Assembly (NCBI GenBank): GCA_963922865.1
Contig: CAWUJK010000015.1
Coordinates: forward strand, 1 to 27,975
Direction of reading: 5' to 3'
DNA from: CAWUJK01 sp963922865
Lineage (GTDB): Bacteria > Patescibacteriota > Gracilibacteria > BD1-5 > UBA6164
DNA length: 27,975 nt
The first letter of the stretch is position 1. The number at the start of each line of letters is the position of its first letter. Below, in pieces: positions 19,243 to 27,975 of this stretch. Under the pieces are notes generated by a model that saw only the letters and a list, made by a program, of their open reading frames with translations, had not been told where the DNA came from and ran no database searches. A program made the position numbers and the translations under genes.

Positions 19243-19578
19243 CTACATTTTTAAATATCTTCTAAATTCTTTTTCTAAAACTGGTAATTTATCTTTTACA
19301 ACATCCCAAATAATAGAATCTGCTAAAACCAAATAATGATGAGCTAGAATATCTCTCATTCAAGTTATGGCTTTCCAGTCGATATTTCAACTTATTTTAT
19401 AAACCTCATCTCATAAATCTTTTATTGATTGTGTCATAGTTTCAAGTTCCCTTTCTATTGCCTTTATAGTTTTTATATCTTTTTCAAATTCATTAAAATC
19501 TTTTATATCACAAGTAAAATCATTGATATTTTTAAAACAAGAAAATATATGTTCAAAATGAATTTTATTATTTTTCAT
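19243..19578 (-). CDS. HEPN-domain RNase toxin of a HEPN/MNT pair (HepT-like, DUF86)
   Basis: The 111-residue helical protein carries the HEPN RNase signature RX4HXY as R75-DILA-H80-H-Y82 in GMRDILAHHYLVL. The surrounding pattern is that of DUF86: a helix with FEKDIKTIKAIERELETM, 'LGDEVYKI', 'W..I.GMRD', and 'IIWDVVKDKLPVLEKEF'. HEPN toxins of this type cleave RNA and are inactivated by AMPylation of the Tyr in the motif by the paired MNT enzyme. The start is 5 bp after the MNT stop. A longer frame beginning further upstream exists but overlaps the MNT gene, so the ATG at 19578 is preferred. It ends ATG TAG. The function is inferred from the motif and the pairing. Confidence 0.82.
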
Positions 19579-19583
19579 AGTAA

Positions 19584-19871
19584 TTATCTTATTAAAACTA
19601 AATCTTTTAATATGTATTGTTTTATTCAAGGCTTCAGATTATCATCAGTTATTAAATCGACCTTTTTTCAAAGTTCTGACTCAAGTTCAAACTTTAAATT
19701 CATATATTTATAAATATCTAAAAAAATATTTGTTTTAAAATATAAATCTATATCACTATTTTTAGTTTCTTCTCATCTAGAATATGATCAAGTCAAATAA
19801 ACTTTATTTATGCCATATTTTTCATATATTTTATTTGCTTTTTTAAGCTTTGATAGAATTTTTGTATTCAT
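19584..19871 (-). CDS. MNT-type minimal nucleotidyltransferase antitoxin (MntA-like)
   Basis: This 95-residue protein is a minimal nucleotidyltransferase of the DNA polymerase beta superfamily. It has GSX10DXD as GSYSRGEETKNSDID: G28, S29, D40 and D42. A further acidic residue in the KKVDLIT strand completes the usual metal site. The G28 codon is TGA, so the gene needs code 25 to make sense. Members of this group AMPylate the HEPN toxin to neutralise it. It begins 74 bp after the lepA stop and is followed by the HEPN gene. The order antitoxin then toxin is common for this system. Confidence 0.85.
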
Positions 19872-19944
19872 AATATTTCATGTAAATTATATATAAATAT
19901 ACTACTAAATTCATAGTAAAATGCAAGAAAAATAGAAATTAAAA

Positions 19945-21828
19945 CTATTTCTTAAGCAAATTAACAAAGGCTTCACTTGGAAGGCTTACATTACCAAATT
20001 GTTTCATTTTTTTCTTCCCTTTTTTTTGTTTTTCTAAAAGTTTTTTCTTTCTGCTTATGTCTCAACCATAAAGTTTGGCTGTAACATCTTTTCTAAGAGC
20101 TGAAAGAGTCTCACGAGCAACTATATTAGCTCAAACTGCTGCCTGAATTTTTATGGCAAATAGTGCTCTTGGTATAGACTCTTTTAGGTTTTTACAAATT
20201 TTTCATCATATGTATGGTGATTGTTCTTTATGGCAAATAAAAGCTAGGGCATCAACTTTTTCATCTGCTATTAATATTTCTAATTTTACTAATTCGTCTT
20301 GTTTAAATTTTATAAATTCATAATTTAGTGAGGCATAACCTGAACTTAATGATTTGATTTCATCATAAAAGTCTCCAATAAGTTCGTTCATAGGTAGTTC
20401 ATAACTAAGCATTACTCTTGTAGAATCTATAAATTGTTGATTTTTAAAAATTCATCTTCTTTCTTGGGATAATTGCATTAAGTTTCAGATGTATTGGCTT
20501 GGTGTAATTATTTCAACTTTTGCTATTGGTTCTTCTATGTGTAAATATTTTTCTCTGGCTGGTAGATCTTCTGGATTTGATATATATATTCTAGTCAATT
20601 TTTGTCATTTTTCATCTTGTACTAATTCTTGTTTAAATCTGGAATATTCACTGGCTTTATTTCAGTTTAATAATATTCTATAAGTTACTTGAGGGCTTGT
20701 CATTATAACATCCATATTAAACTCTCGAAAAAGTCTTTCTTTTACTATGTCTAAATGCAAAAGTCCTAAAAATCAACATCTATATCAATTTCAAAGTGCA
20801 GGAGAAACTTCTGATTCTAATGTAAGGGATGAGTCGTTTAATATAAGTTTTTCCATTGAATCTTTGAGTATTGGATAGTCTCAACTGTCCATAGGAAAAA
20901 TTCATGCGTATATAAATGGTGTTACTTCTGAGAATCACTCTATTGGTTTGGCCTCTTCTGGTTTTTGTTTTGGTCAATTTGTGTCTTCTGACTTCCAAAG
21001 TGTGTCTCATACTTTTGCATGCTCTAGGGTTTTAAGTCAAGTAACTACATATCAAACAGATCCGTTTTTTATTTTTTCATCACTTACATAGCTTGGAGAA
21101 AAATGTCAAACATCAAGGGCTTCTATTTTTTTATTGGTATTTAAAAAATATAGTGTATCTGATTTTTTTATTTCTCAACTAAATACTTTCACATATGAGA
21201 CAACTCATCTATATGAATCATATTGAGAATCAAAAACAAGGGCTTTTAGTTCGCTTTTTTCTGGGTCTTGTTCATTATAAGTTTTGGGGGGGCTTATTTT
21301 TTCTATTACTATATCTAAAACTGATTCAACATTTTCTCATGTTTTAGCTGAGATTCATATAATTTCTGATGCGTCACATCATATTAGGTTTACTATTTCT
21401 TCACTTACTTTTGAAACATCAGCGGCTGGTAAATCTATTTTGTTTATTATTGGTATTATGTCTAAATCATTTTCTATTGCCATGTATACATTAGATAGGG
21501 TTTGTGCTTCAATTCATTGTGTAGCGTCTACTATCAAAAGTGCTCATTCTACTGAAGCTAGACTTCTAGAAACTTCGTATTGAAAATCAACATGTCATGG
21601 TGTATCAATTATATTTAATTCATATCCTTTCCAATTCATTCTAACTGGTTGAAGTTTTATTGTTATTCATCTTTCTTGTTCTAACTCCATTGTATCAAGC
21701 ATTTGTCAATGCTTCATGTCTCTTTTTTTAATTGTTCATGTTATTTCTAAAAGTCTATCAGCTAAGGTTGATTTTCAGTGATCTATATGAGCTATAATAC
21801 AAAAGTTTCTTATTTTTTTTAAATCCAT
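19945..21828 (-). CDS. lepA: Elongation factor 4 (LepA)
   Basis: LepA is a ribosome-associated GTPase that acts on stalled or mistranslocated ribosomes or in initiation/assembly. The 627 residues (about 600 in the family) include the P-loop AHIDHGKST (13-21), DTMELEQERGITIK, DTPGHVDF, NKIDLP, and the domain end ISAKTGENV. The unique C-terminal region has GFRCGFLGLLH (here GYRCGFLGLLHLD), SPQVTY, and the closing GGDISRKKKLLEKQKKGKKKMKQFG. The P-loop Gly is TGA. It ends in TAG. A palindrome lies just before its start (21847-21863). It follows the envelope gene cluster, separated by a terminator. Confidence 0.97.
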
Positions 21829-21846
21829 TAATTATATTTTCCATAA

Positions 21847-21863
21847 AATCTAAAATTTAGATT
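21847..21863. repeat. Palindrome in the lepA leader
   Basis: A 17-base palindrome (arms AATCTAAA/TTTAGATT, single central base) sits 18 bases before the lepA ATG. With a 3-base bulge it can be lengthened to CATAAAATCTAAA paired with the matching right arm up to 21871. It could be an operator or a leader hairpin. Confidence 0.4.
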
Positions 21864-21880
21864 ATTTTATGTATAAAAAT

Positions 21881-21902
21881 AAAAAACTCAAATGAGTTTT
21901 TT
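21881..21902. terminator. Bidirectional-looking intrinsic terminator after the 69-aa gene
   Basis: A perfect inverted repeat AAAAAACTCA / TGAGTTTTTT with a 2-base loop. It overlaps the stop of the 69-aa gene and has T-runs for both strands. It ends the three-gene envelope operon before lepA. Confidence 0.65.
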
Positions 21903-22110
21903 ATTTGTTTTGGTTTCAAGTGTTTGTAGTTCAAGTTAATACTTTGGCTTTTTCATCATCAATTATTTTTTGTATTTGTTCTAAGCTAAGGTTTGTTTCT
22001 GCTTGATTATTATCTCAAAGCAATATTAGTATTCAAGTTCAAACTACAGAAATGATTATTCAAAAAAGTGCTAAAAATGCCACTACTTTCACAGCAATAT
22101 TTTTTTTCAT
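21901..22110 (-). CDS. Small single-pass membrane protein, 69 aa
   Basis: The 69-residue frame (MKKNIAVKVVAFLALFG...) has one hydrophobic helix at about residues 7-32, then a short soluble tail rich in Asp, Glu, Gln and Asn (SLEQIQKIIDDEKAKVLTG). A lysine-rich N terminus before the helix fits inner-membrane insertion with the tail outside, or an uncleaved signal anchor. Several glycines in the helix are TGA. It starts 3 bp after the 919-aa gene stop, so translation is probably coupled. The terminator overlaps its stop. I recognise no family. Its likely partner is the large anchored protein upstream. Confidence 0.65.
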
Positions 22111-22113
22111 ATT

Positions 22114-24873
22114 TTATTTTAATTTATCTAAAATAGTTGAAAGTTCAGAGATGTCTATGTTATTCTCAAGTATTTCTTTTTGATTTATGGTAATAGACTT
22201 AATTTTATCTGCTTCCAAAATCATACTAATGGTTTTTAGTCTATTTTCAAATTTTAAATAGATTTCTCTCCCTTTATATGTTATTTCTAGTTGGGCTAAA
22301 ATAAATCCTTGTCTTAAGCTTGAATGTATGTAATCAATTGTTTTCATACTTTTTAAAAAACTGTCTATAGAGTTTTTCAAGTTATTTATCTTAATTTTTT
22401 TGTTTTCAAGTATAAATTTTGCTCATGAATATAGATAGTAATTTTTATTTTTCACATCTCTTATTTTGAATGATATATTACTAAACTCATGATTTTCTAG
22501 ATCATATGAAGAGGAAAATTCTAAGCTGTATTTTTCTTCTTTTCAGTTTTTATTTATATTTGTTTGTATATTGGATTTTAAAATTTTTATATCAACTAAT
22601 GGGCCTTCTATTGAAACTGATAAATCTTCATATTCAACTGTAAAAAAATCTTTTATTGATTTAAACTCACCAAGTATAAGTTTGTCTCTTTTTATTACTG
22701 TGATTGCTGAGTTGTCATTTACTATATCTTTACATCATCATTGTCAGTCAGATATTTTATTTTGAAAATAACAAATATCTTCTCAAGGGTCATTTTTTCA
22801 ATTTGATTCAATGTTTTTAAATCTTTGAACAAAGAAGTTTTTAAATTCATATTTATATTTGTCTTGTTCACTTGCTGATTCGTATTTTTTTTCTAACATG
22901 AATTTCATGTTATCTAAATCATATGATAGGTTTGTAGTTTTGTTTGTTATTTTTATTATATTTCACAAGCTAGGGTTTAATTCCATATTGTATATTTTTC
23001 ATAGTATAAATGAATTTTTTATACTAAATATATTTCAGTTTTTAGTTATGTTTTTTAGTTTAACTGATACTTGTTCAAAGGATGATAAATAATCAAAGAT
23101 ATATTTTTCATCGTAATCTTTACTGTCTTGCTCTCAAATGATTGATATGTTATATAGTTCTTTTAACTTTTTATTATTTTCTAGGCTGTATTTATCATAG
23201 TTGTATATAGCAAAAAATTCTTCTTCTAATAGTTTCCATATTTCTTGGTATTGTTTTATGGTTTTATCGCTTCAAAATTTTTCTAAGATTGATATGTTTT
23301 TTTCAAATATATCAAAAATATTTCTAACTTCTTTTTTTAGTTCATCTATGTCTTCAAAGTTTACTTTTATTTCTTTTGGGACTAAAAGTTCTGTATCTAA
23401 TTGTCTTTCTTGTTCAAAAAAATTGCTTCTTAAAAAATTTTCTAGATTTTGAAGTATTTTCAAGTTTTTAGATAGGCTTGTTCTTATTTTCTTCTCATCT
23501 GTTTTTCATGAAAAATAGATCATCTTATTTAGGTTTGTGTATTTTGAAAGTATTCAGGTTTGAGATGATATTGTTTCTAGATTTCATGAGAATAGGTTTG
23601 ATTCTATATATTTACTAAGGAAAAAAACAAATGATTCTATTTCTTTTAGTTTTTCTTTTTTGTTTAATGTAAAATTTTCATTTTGTTGTTTTATTCAGCT
23701 TTTTGATATGTAGGAGTCTAAAAATAAATTTAGTTTTCATTCTATTTGTTCAAGTTGTAAGAAATCTAGATGAAAATATATATTTTTTAGGTTTAGGTAG
23801 TTCTCTAATATTTTTAAATTTTTGTTTTTAGATTTTAGTAATATAAAATTACTTAGTTTATAGTTACTTTCTATATTATTTTTTAATGATGTTATTTTAT
23901 AGAAATTGTCTATTAGATAGATAGATTTATTGTATTTTTGCTCATCTAGTATTTTTAATTTTTCTAGATCTATTTTTATATCATTTACTAGGATAGCGTT
24001 TATTTCATCTAGGCTTAATAGTTTTATTACGTTGTTATAAATATTATTTTGAAGATAGCTTATTTTTTTAGATTTGTTTACAAAATAATAAGAATATTTA
24101 TCTATGTAGTATGAAAATGGAAATACAGATTTTTTTAGGGAGTTTATTTTTTCGTATAGTGTTTTATTGTTTGTGCTTTGTTTTATTTTATTTTTTATAT
24201 AATACTCAAAAAAATCTATGTTGTTTCTTCATATGAGTGATTCTATTTCCTTTTCTGTTTCTAGGTCTTTTATTAATCTATGTTTAAAGTATCAGTTTTG
24301 AGTTATTGTTCTTATTCTATACAAATCTACATTTTTAAACATAAAATTTAGTTTGTGTTTAAATTTTATAAATTCATGTGGGTACATAAAATAAGAGTTC
24401 ATTTTTTCAAGTTTGCTATTTAAAAAATTTAAAACTAGTGATGAATTAATGGAAAATATAGTAACTTTATCTCAATAGGAGTCTATATATAAACTTCAAA
24501 TGGCTTTTAGATCAATATCAAATTTAGCTTGTTTTGATGTAATTTTATATGTTTTTGATAAATCGTTTAGATCTAATATAAAGATTCATGGTTCTAATAT
24601 TATTTCTATGGTGTTTGATTTATTTTCTACTTTGAAGTTATTTTCTTTTTTGTGAAAAATGCTATCAAAGAAGTTTATTTTTGTTTTGTAGGCAAGTTTA
24701 GATCATGAAGCTAGTTTTATTTTTTGTGTTTTGTTTTGTTTTATTGTTTGTGTTTCTAAAAATGATAGTTTATTTTCTTGTTTTTGGTTTCACGAAAAAA
24801 AACTAAGGTTCACTAAAAATACCCATATTATCAGCGAAAGAATTGCCAAAAAGAACTTAAAAAATTTTAACAT
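22114..24873 (-). CDS. Large membrane-anchored hypothetical protein, 919 aa
   Basis: A single frame of 919 residues, with TGA at glycines along its length. The N terminus is a signal/anchor segment at about residues 4-24 (FFKFFLAILSLIIWVFLVNLS). After a Gln/Lys-rich linker there is a beta-rich section (IEIILEPGIFILDLNDL ... ITSKQAKFDIDLKAIGSLYID ... DKVTIFSINSSLVLNFL) that resembles a FecR-type barrel, though I would not call the family. The bulk is helical, Lys/Asn/Leu/Ser-rich, followed near the C terminus by beta-rich stretches (VEYEDLSVSIEGPLVDIKIL). It is likely exported. It lies 45 bp after the PLD gene and 3 bp before the 69-aa membrane protein. No Shine-Dalgarno site is seen. The function is unknown. 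Confidence 0.7.
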
Positions 24874-24918
24874 AGTTTTAAATTAAAATTATATGTTTAT
24901 ATATTATCATATTTAATT

Positions 24919-25974
24919 TTATTTGGCAAAGTCTTTTTCAAATAATTTAGTAAATTTTTCTATGATTTGTTTATTTTTCAGTAGTATTCATACTTCTCGG
25001 TTTTTATCTAGGCTATAGCTTGAAAAGTTTATGCTTCAAATAAAAAGGTATTTATCATCAATTAATATTGCTTTGGAGTGCATTTTGGGTTTTTTTAATT
25101 TTTGTATTTTTATTTTGTTGTTTTCTAATTGTTTTATTTTGAGTTCATTTTTTAGGTAAAAATTTTCAGATACTATTATCTCTATATTTACTCATAGTGA
25201 TGATTTTTTAATCAAGAGTTTTTCTAGTTTTTCGTCTTGTAGATATTGAAAATACATTTTTATGTCTTTTTTTGATTCTTCAAATAGTTTAGAAATTTTA
25301 GTTCTAGAATATTCTGGTGATAAAACTAAATTCGGGCTATGTATAGATGATTTTTCTAAAGAGTGGTCTTTTTTGAATAGTTCTATAAGGTTTTTTACTA
25401 GTTTTTGGTCTTTTGAAAATAAAAACATATCTCTATTATACGCAAATGTAGAGTATGTAAAATTTCATGTTGATATTATTGCTTCATCATCTATTATAAT
25501 AAATTTAGAGTGGTTTAGGCTATAATTTTCTGGGTTTGACCATTTTATGTTTATTTGTTTTTCTTTTAGTTGTTTATAGTGTTTGTTATTTATGTTGTTT
25601 GCTTTGTAGGGATTTTTTTCAAGTAGTATTTTTATTTCTACTCATCTTTTTTTAGAGTTTATTAAGGCTTGTTTTATTCTTTTTTCTGTTAGTATGTAGC
25701 TTTCTAGATATATTCTTTGTTTAGAGGAGTTTATTTTATTTACTATTTTGTCTAGTAGTGGTTTGTATGGTGTATAATAAAATGTTGTTTGTTTTAATTC
25801 TCTTATTTCTTGAATTTTGAATGAGTTGATTTCTTGTCTTATTATATTTATATTTTTATTTTGTTGAATTTTTTTCTCATAGTTTTCTAGGTATTGTTCA
25901 GAAAAAAACAGTGAAAATATTACTATAAATAGTGTTATAAAAATGGTTTGAATTTTATTTTTAATGTGTTTCAT
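24919..25974 (-). CDS. Phospholipase D-superfamily protein, secreted or membrane-anchored
   Basis: The 351 residues contain two HxKx4D motifs of the PLD superfamily. The first is NHSKFIIIDD (H155, K157, D162), followed by STGNFT. The second is MHSKAILIDD (H299, K301, D306), followed by GSINFS. Both copies are intact, as needed for the shared active site of cardiolipin synthase, phospholipase D and Nuc-type nucleases. The N terminus has a hydrophobic signal/anchor (IFITLFIVIFSLFFSEQYL, about residues 11-30), so the domain faces outside. The substrate may be a phospholipid or DNA; the sequence does not decide. It is the first gene of the envelope operon. The promoter probably lies between 25975 and 26075. 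No Shine-Dalgarno site is seen. Confidence 0.85.
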
Positions 25975-26429
25975 TTTAAATTTTGCTTTTTATCGAATAT
26001 GTTTATTTTGTTTCTATGATTTTTATAAATATTTTTTTGTTTTTTACAAATTTTAAATTTTTTTCTCAAAAATAAAATTCCAATGAACGTTCATTTGAAC
26101 GTTCATTGGAATTAATAATTAATAGATGTTATAGATTGAGGAGAAAATTTATATTATAATTTTACACTTATGTATGGAACATCAATTTTATTTATTCATT
26201 CTTCTCAAATTCTATATGATGATAATCTTAAATGGCTCCTCCAAGAGTCTATCTCATAGTATCAAAAGGGCACTTTTGTATGATAGCTATGTCATCCATT
26301 CTATAATTTCAGTATACATATACTTAATACCTCTATCTCACAGATTAATTCCTTTATCTTTGGTTTAGGATTTACCTTTATATGCCATATCTTGCGTAAG
26401 ACTTTTCCATAATTTTTTCTACTTTACTC
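25975..26429. other. Gene-poor stretch with a hairpin and degraded coding-like frames
   Basis: No intact gene is visible in these 455 bases. The left part carries the 38-base inverted repeat at 26076-26113. On the minus strand the 26160-26410 part shows one reading frame with coding-like peptides (KDKGINL, IKYMYTEIIEWMT, KSALLIL, RLLEEPFKI), but it is broken by TAA and TAG and has no start. It may be the remains of a transposase or of a second immunity gene; I cannot name it. Confidence 0.4.
26076..26113 (-). terminator. Long perfect hairpin, probable terminator of the toxin/CPCC operon or tandem operator
   Basis: Two 18-base perfect arms with a 2-base centre. On the minus strand it is followed by TTTTATTTTT, so it can act as an intrinsic terminator for the CPCC operon ahead of the PLD gene. 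The arms also contain two copies of the palindrome TGAACGTTCA, spaced by 2 bases, which resembles a double binding site for a repressor. Both readings are possible. Confidence 0.5.
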
Positions 26430-26702
26430 TTAATTTTGTACATTCCTAAAACTATATTTATATTTACTTCTTTTTTCAGCTGATAAAACATTTTTTTTCA
26501 TATCTATATCACAAGCTCCATATTTTAAAAAACTTAACCTTCATTCTCTTAGTGTTATGTTATTTGGGCTAGAAATTTCATCAATATTATCTATGTCTAA
26601 CCCATCATCTTCCCAGAAACAAACTGGACATATAATATATCAAAACCTCTCAGATAATGTATAGTAATCACAGCAAGGGCACTGATATAATTTTTTCTTC
26701 AT
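26430..26702 (-). CDS. CPCC-family cysteine-rich protein, possible immunity protein
   Basis: The 90-residue protein has the order of the Cys-rich CPCC family. It starts with CPCCDYYTL (C8, C10, C11), then ICPVCFWEDDG (C25, C28), SPNNITLREGR, and FLKYGACD. The paired CxCC and CxxC cysteines probably bind a zinc ion. Such small proteins often sit next to polymorphic toxin genes. The gene begins only 3 bp after the stop of the toxin-like gene upstream, the usual place for an immunity protein. A direct inhibitory role is inferred, and the family has members in other contexts. Its C-terminal third is Lys/Arg-rich and less typical. It ends in TAA. Confidence 0.75.
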
Positions 26703-26705
26703 ATT

Positions 26706-27974
26706 TTATTTATTATTATTTATATATTTCTCAGGATTTTTCAAAAAATCATCACTTTTATGAAAAGTAGTTATATTTCAATGTTTATCCATAATTCATA
26801 AATTTCAAGTTCTCTGATTTACTTTAAAAATATCTTTTCTTCAAAGTTCTTTGTTAAATCTTTCCCAAACCATAAAATCATTTCATTCTTTATTTTTCAT
26901 GAAATTTATTGCTGCTTTTTTATATTCTATCACTGATTTATATCAAAGTTTATTACCATGTTTCACATAATGATTATTAAAGTCCTTAAATCACTTAACA
27001 TTCTTCAATTTTAAAACAATTTTCAATTTACTCAACTTTTTCTCAATAGCCATCATCTGCCTAAACTTCTTAGACGGACTTATGATTGAAGCTAATGATT
27101 TAAAATCTCATTCTAACTCTTCTCATCATAGCTTCATTAATTCTTTATCTTCTTGTATTTGTCATGTCCAATATATTGCTAAATCTGCTATACTCTTTGA
27201 CATATCTTTTAATCATGATATGTCCCATGCTAAATCTAAATAAAATTTTCTTATAGCTTCTTCATATTCTTTCTTCTCTTCAGGATAATTATTCCAATAT
27301 ATACTTACTGATTTATTATAACTTATATATATAACATCTCTTTTTATCTTTAATAACTCTATTTCTTTCGTTCTACCTGGAAGTCTATACTTTATATTTA
27401 AAGAATTTAATATATTTATCTTTTTTGTATAATTTATATACAATTCTTTCATTTTTTCTTCATTGTCTATTGCATGCTCTCAAGATATCTTTTTATAAAA
27501 TTTAGTCTTTGTGGTTTCTACATATTTCCTTAATATCTTTTCTCACAGTTTTCTTACTGTTTCGTCACTATATAAAAGTAGTTTCTTATTCTTTCTTAAT
27601 GAATTATATATAGATTCTCCATTATTTTTTTCTAATAGCTCATAATATTTATTCCACGCTTCCTCATATTTCTCTTCACTGTATGTCCTTACATTTGTTC
27701 AAATAGAATTTAGTTTAAATCAATCTTTTTTGTCATCAAGGTTTTTTATTTTTAATCATTCTAAATCCAAATTTCAAATTTCTATTCATAGACCTCTTAG
27801 AATTTTAATTAGTTCTTCTTCAAGGTATTTTTCTAGTTTAGAATATATGCTATCTGAATCATTATCATCTCTCTCACTCCCTCCACCAATTCATAATCCA
27901 TCAATCCCAGTATCACTATTCCTATTTCTCTCTCCATAATACACATCTATAACCCTCTCATTTCACTCTCCATC
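26706..27974 (-). CDS. Probable polymorphic toxin, C-terminal 422 residues (5' end outside window)
   Basis: The frame is open to the window edge and ends in TAA. The visible N-terminal part is Gly/Asp/Ser-rich with charged stretches (SERDDNDSDSIYSKLEKYLEEE) and then a long helical region (EEKYEEAWNKYYELLEK ... EKKEYEEAIRKFYLDLAWD). The last 90 residues have the wording of a toxin nuclease domain I recall from RHS/WXG-type toxins: NHYVKHGNKLGYKSVIEYKK, then KDIFKVNQRTGNLGIMDKHG and NITTFHKSDDF. This resembles BECR-fold RNases with a His near 'KHG' and a late 'G.I.TF' block. The upstream trafficking part is not visible. The CPCC gene starts 3 bp downstream. The family call is by memory of the motif only. 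Confidence 0.6.
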
Positions 27975-27975
27975 T

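Noticed and set aside
26076..26113. Insertion-sequence terminal repeat
   Set aside because: The two arms touch each other with a 2-base centre, so nothing lies between them; a hairpin or operator explains it better.
1..27975. tRNA, rRNA genes or a CRISPR array
   Set aside because: No T-loop-like GTTCRANYC context with acceptor pairing, no rRNA-like conserved stretches and no regularly spaced repeats were found on reading both strands.

Overview
The window comes from a very AT-rich bacterium that reads UGA as glycine (genetic code 25), which points to Candidatus Gracilibacteria or Absconditabacteria (BD1-5/SR1 group of the Patescibacteria). Nearly every real gene is interrupted by in-frame TGA codons. 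These fall on invariant glycines, for example the P-loop of LepA (HIDHGKS), the patatin GGGAARG, the GyrA box, the GNAT acetyl-CoA loop and the GS of a nucleotidyltransferase. No gene I reconstructed ends in TGA; all end in TAA or TAG. All coordinates below are for ORFs read with TGA = Gly, so several are much longer than a standard-code ORF call would give.

Layout. Bases 1-1114 (minus): a three-gene set with good Shine-Dalgarno sites, namely a membrane protein, a 55-residue protein and a secreted esterase-like protein cut by the window edge. Bases 1272-8797 (minus): RNase J, an unknown 495-residue protein, a PlsC-like acyltransferase, MnmA, a GNAT acetyltransferase and an HD phosphohydrolase with a degenerate duplicate half. 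Bases 9012-12640 (plus): the only plus-strand block, a 105-residue protein followed by a 1097-residue protein with two long internal repeats. Bases 12696-16824 (minus): gyrA, rplT, rpmI, infC and rpsT. Bases 16974-19871 (minus): YggS, patatin, a RelE/YafQ toxin with a ribbon-helix-helix antitoxin, an orphan reading frame and a HEPN/MNT toxin-antitoxin pair. Bases 19945-25974 (minus): lepA, then a three-gene envelope cluster of a PLD-family protein, a 919-residue anchored protein and a 69-residue membrane protein. Bases 26430-27974 (minus): the C-terminal part of a probable polymorphic toxin and a CPCC-family protein 3 bp downstream that may be its immunity partner.

Themes. Core translation and replication genes (infC, rpmI, rplT, rpsT, lepA, gyrA, mnmA) are mixed with three small conflict systems (RelE-like, HEPN/MNT, toxin/CPCC). 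Four proteins look able to act on lipids or phosphodiesters (esterase-like, acyltransferase, patatin, PLD). This would fit a small-genome, host-dependent cell that remodels acquired lipids, but that reading is inference. I saw no tRNA, rRNA, CRISPR array or intact insertion sequence.
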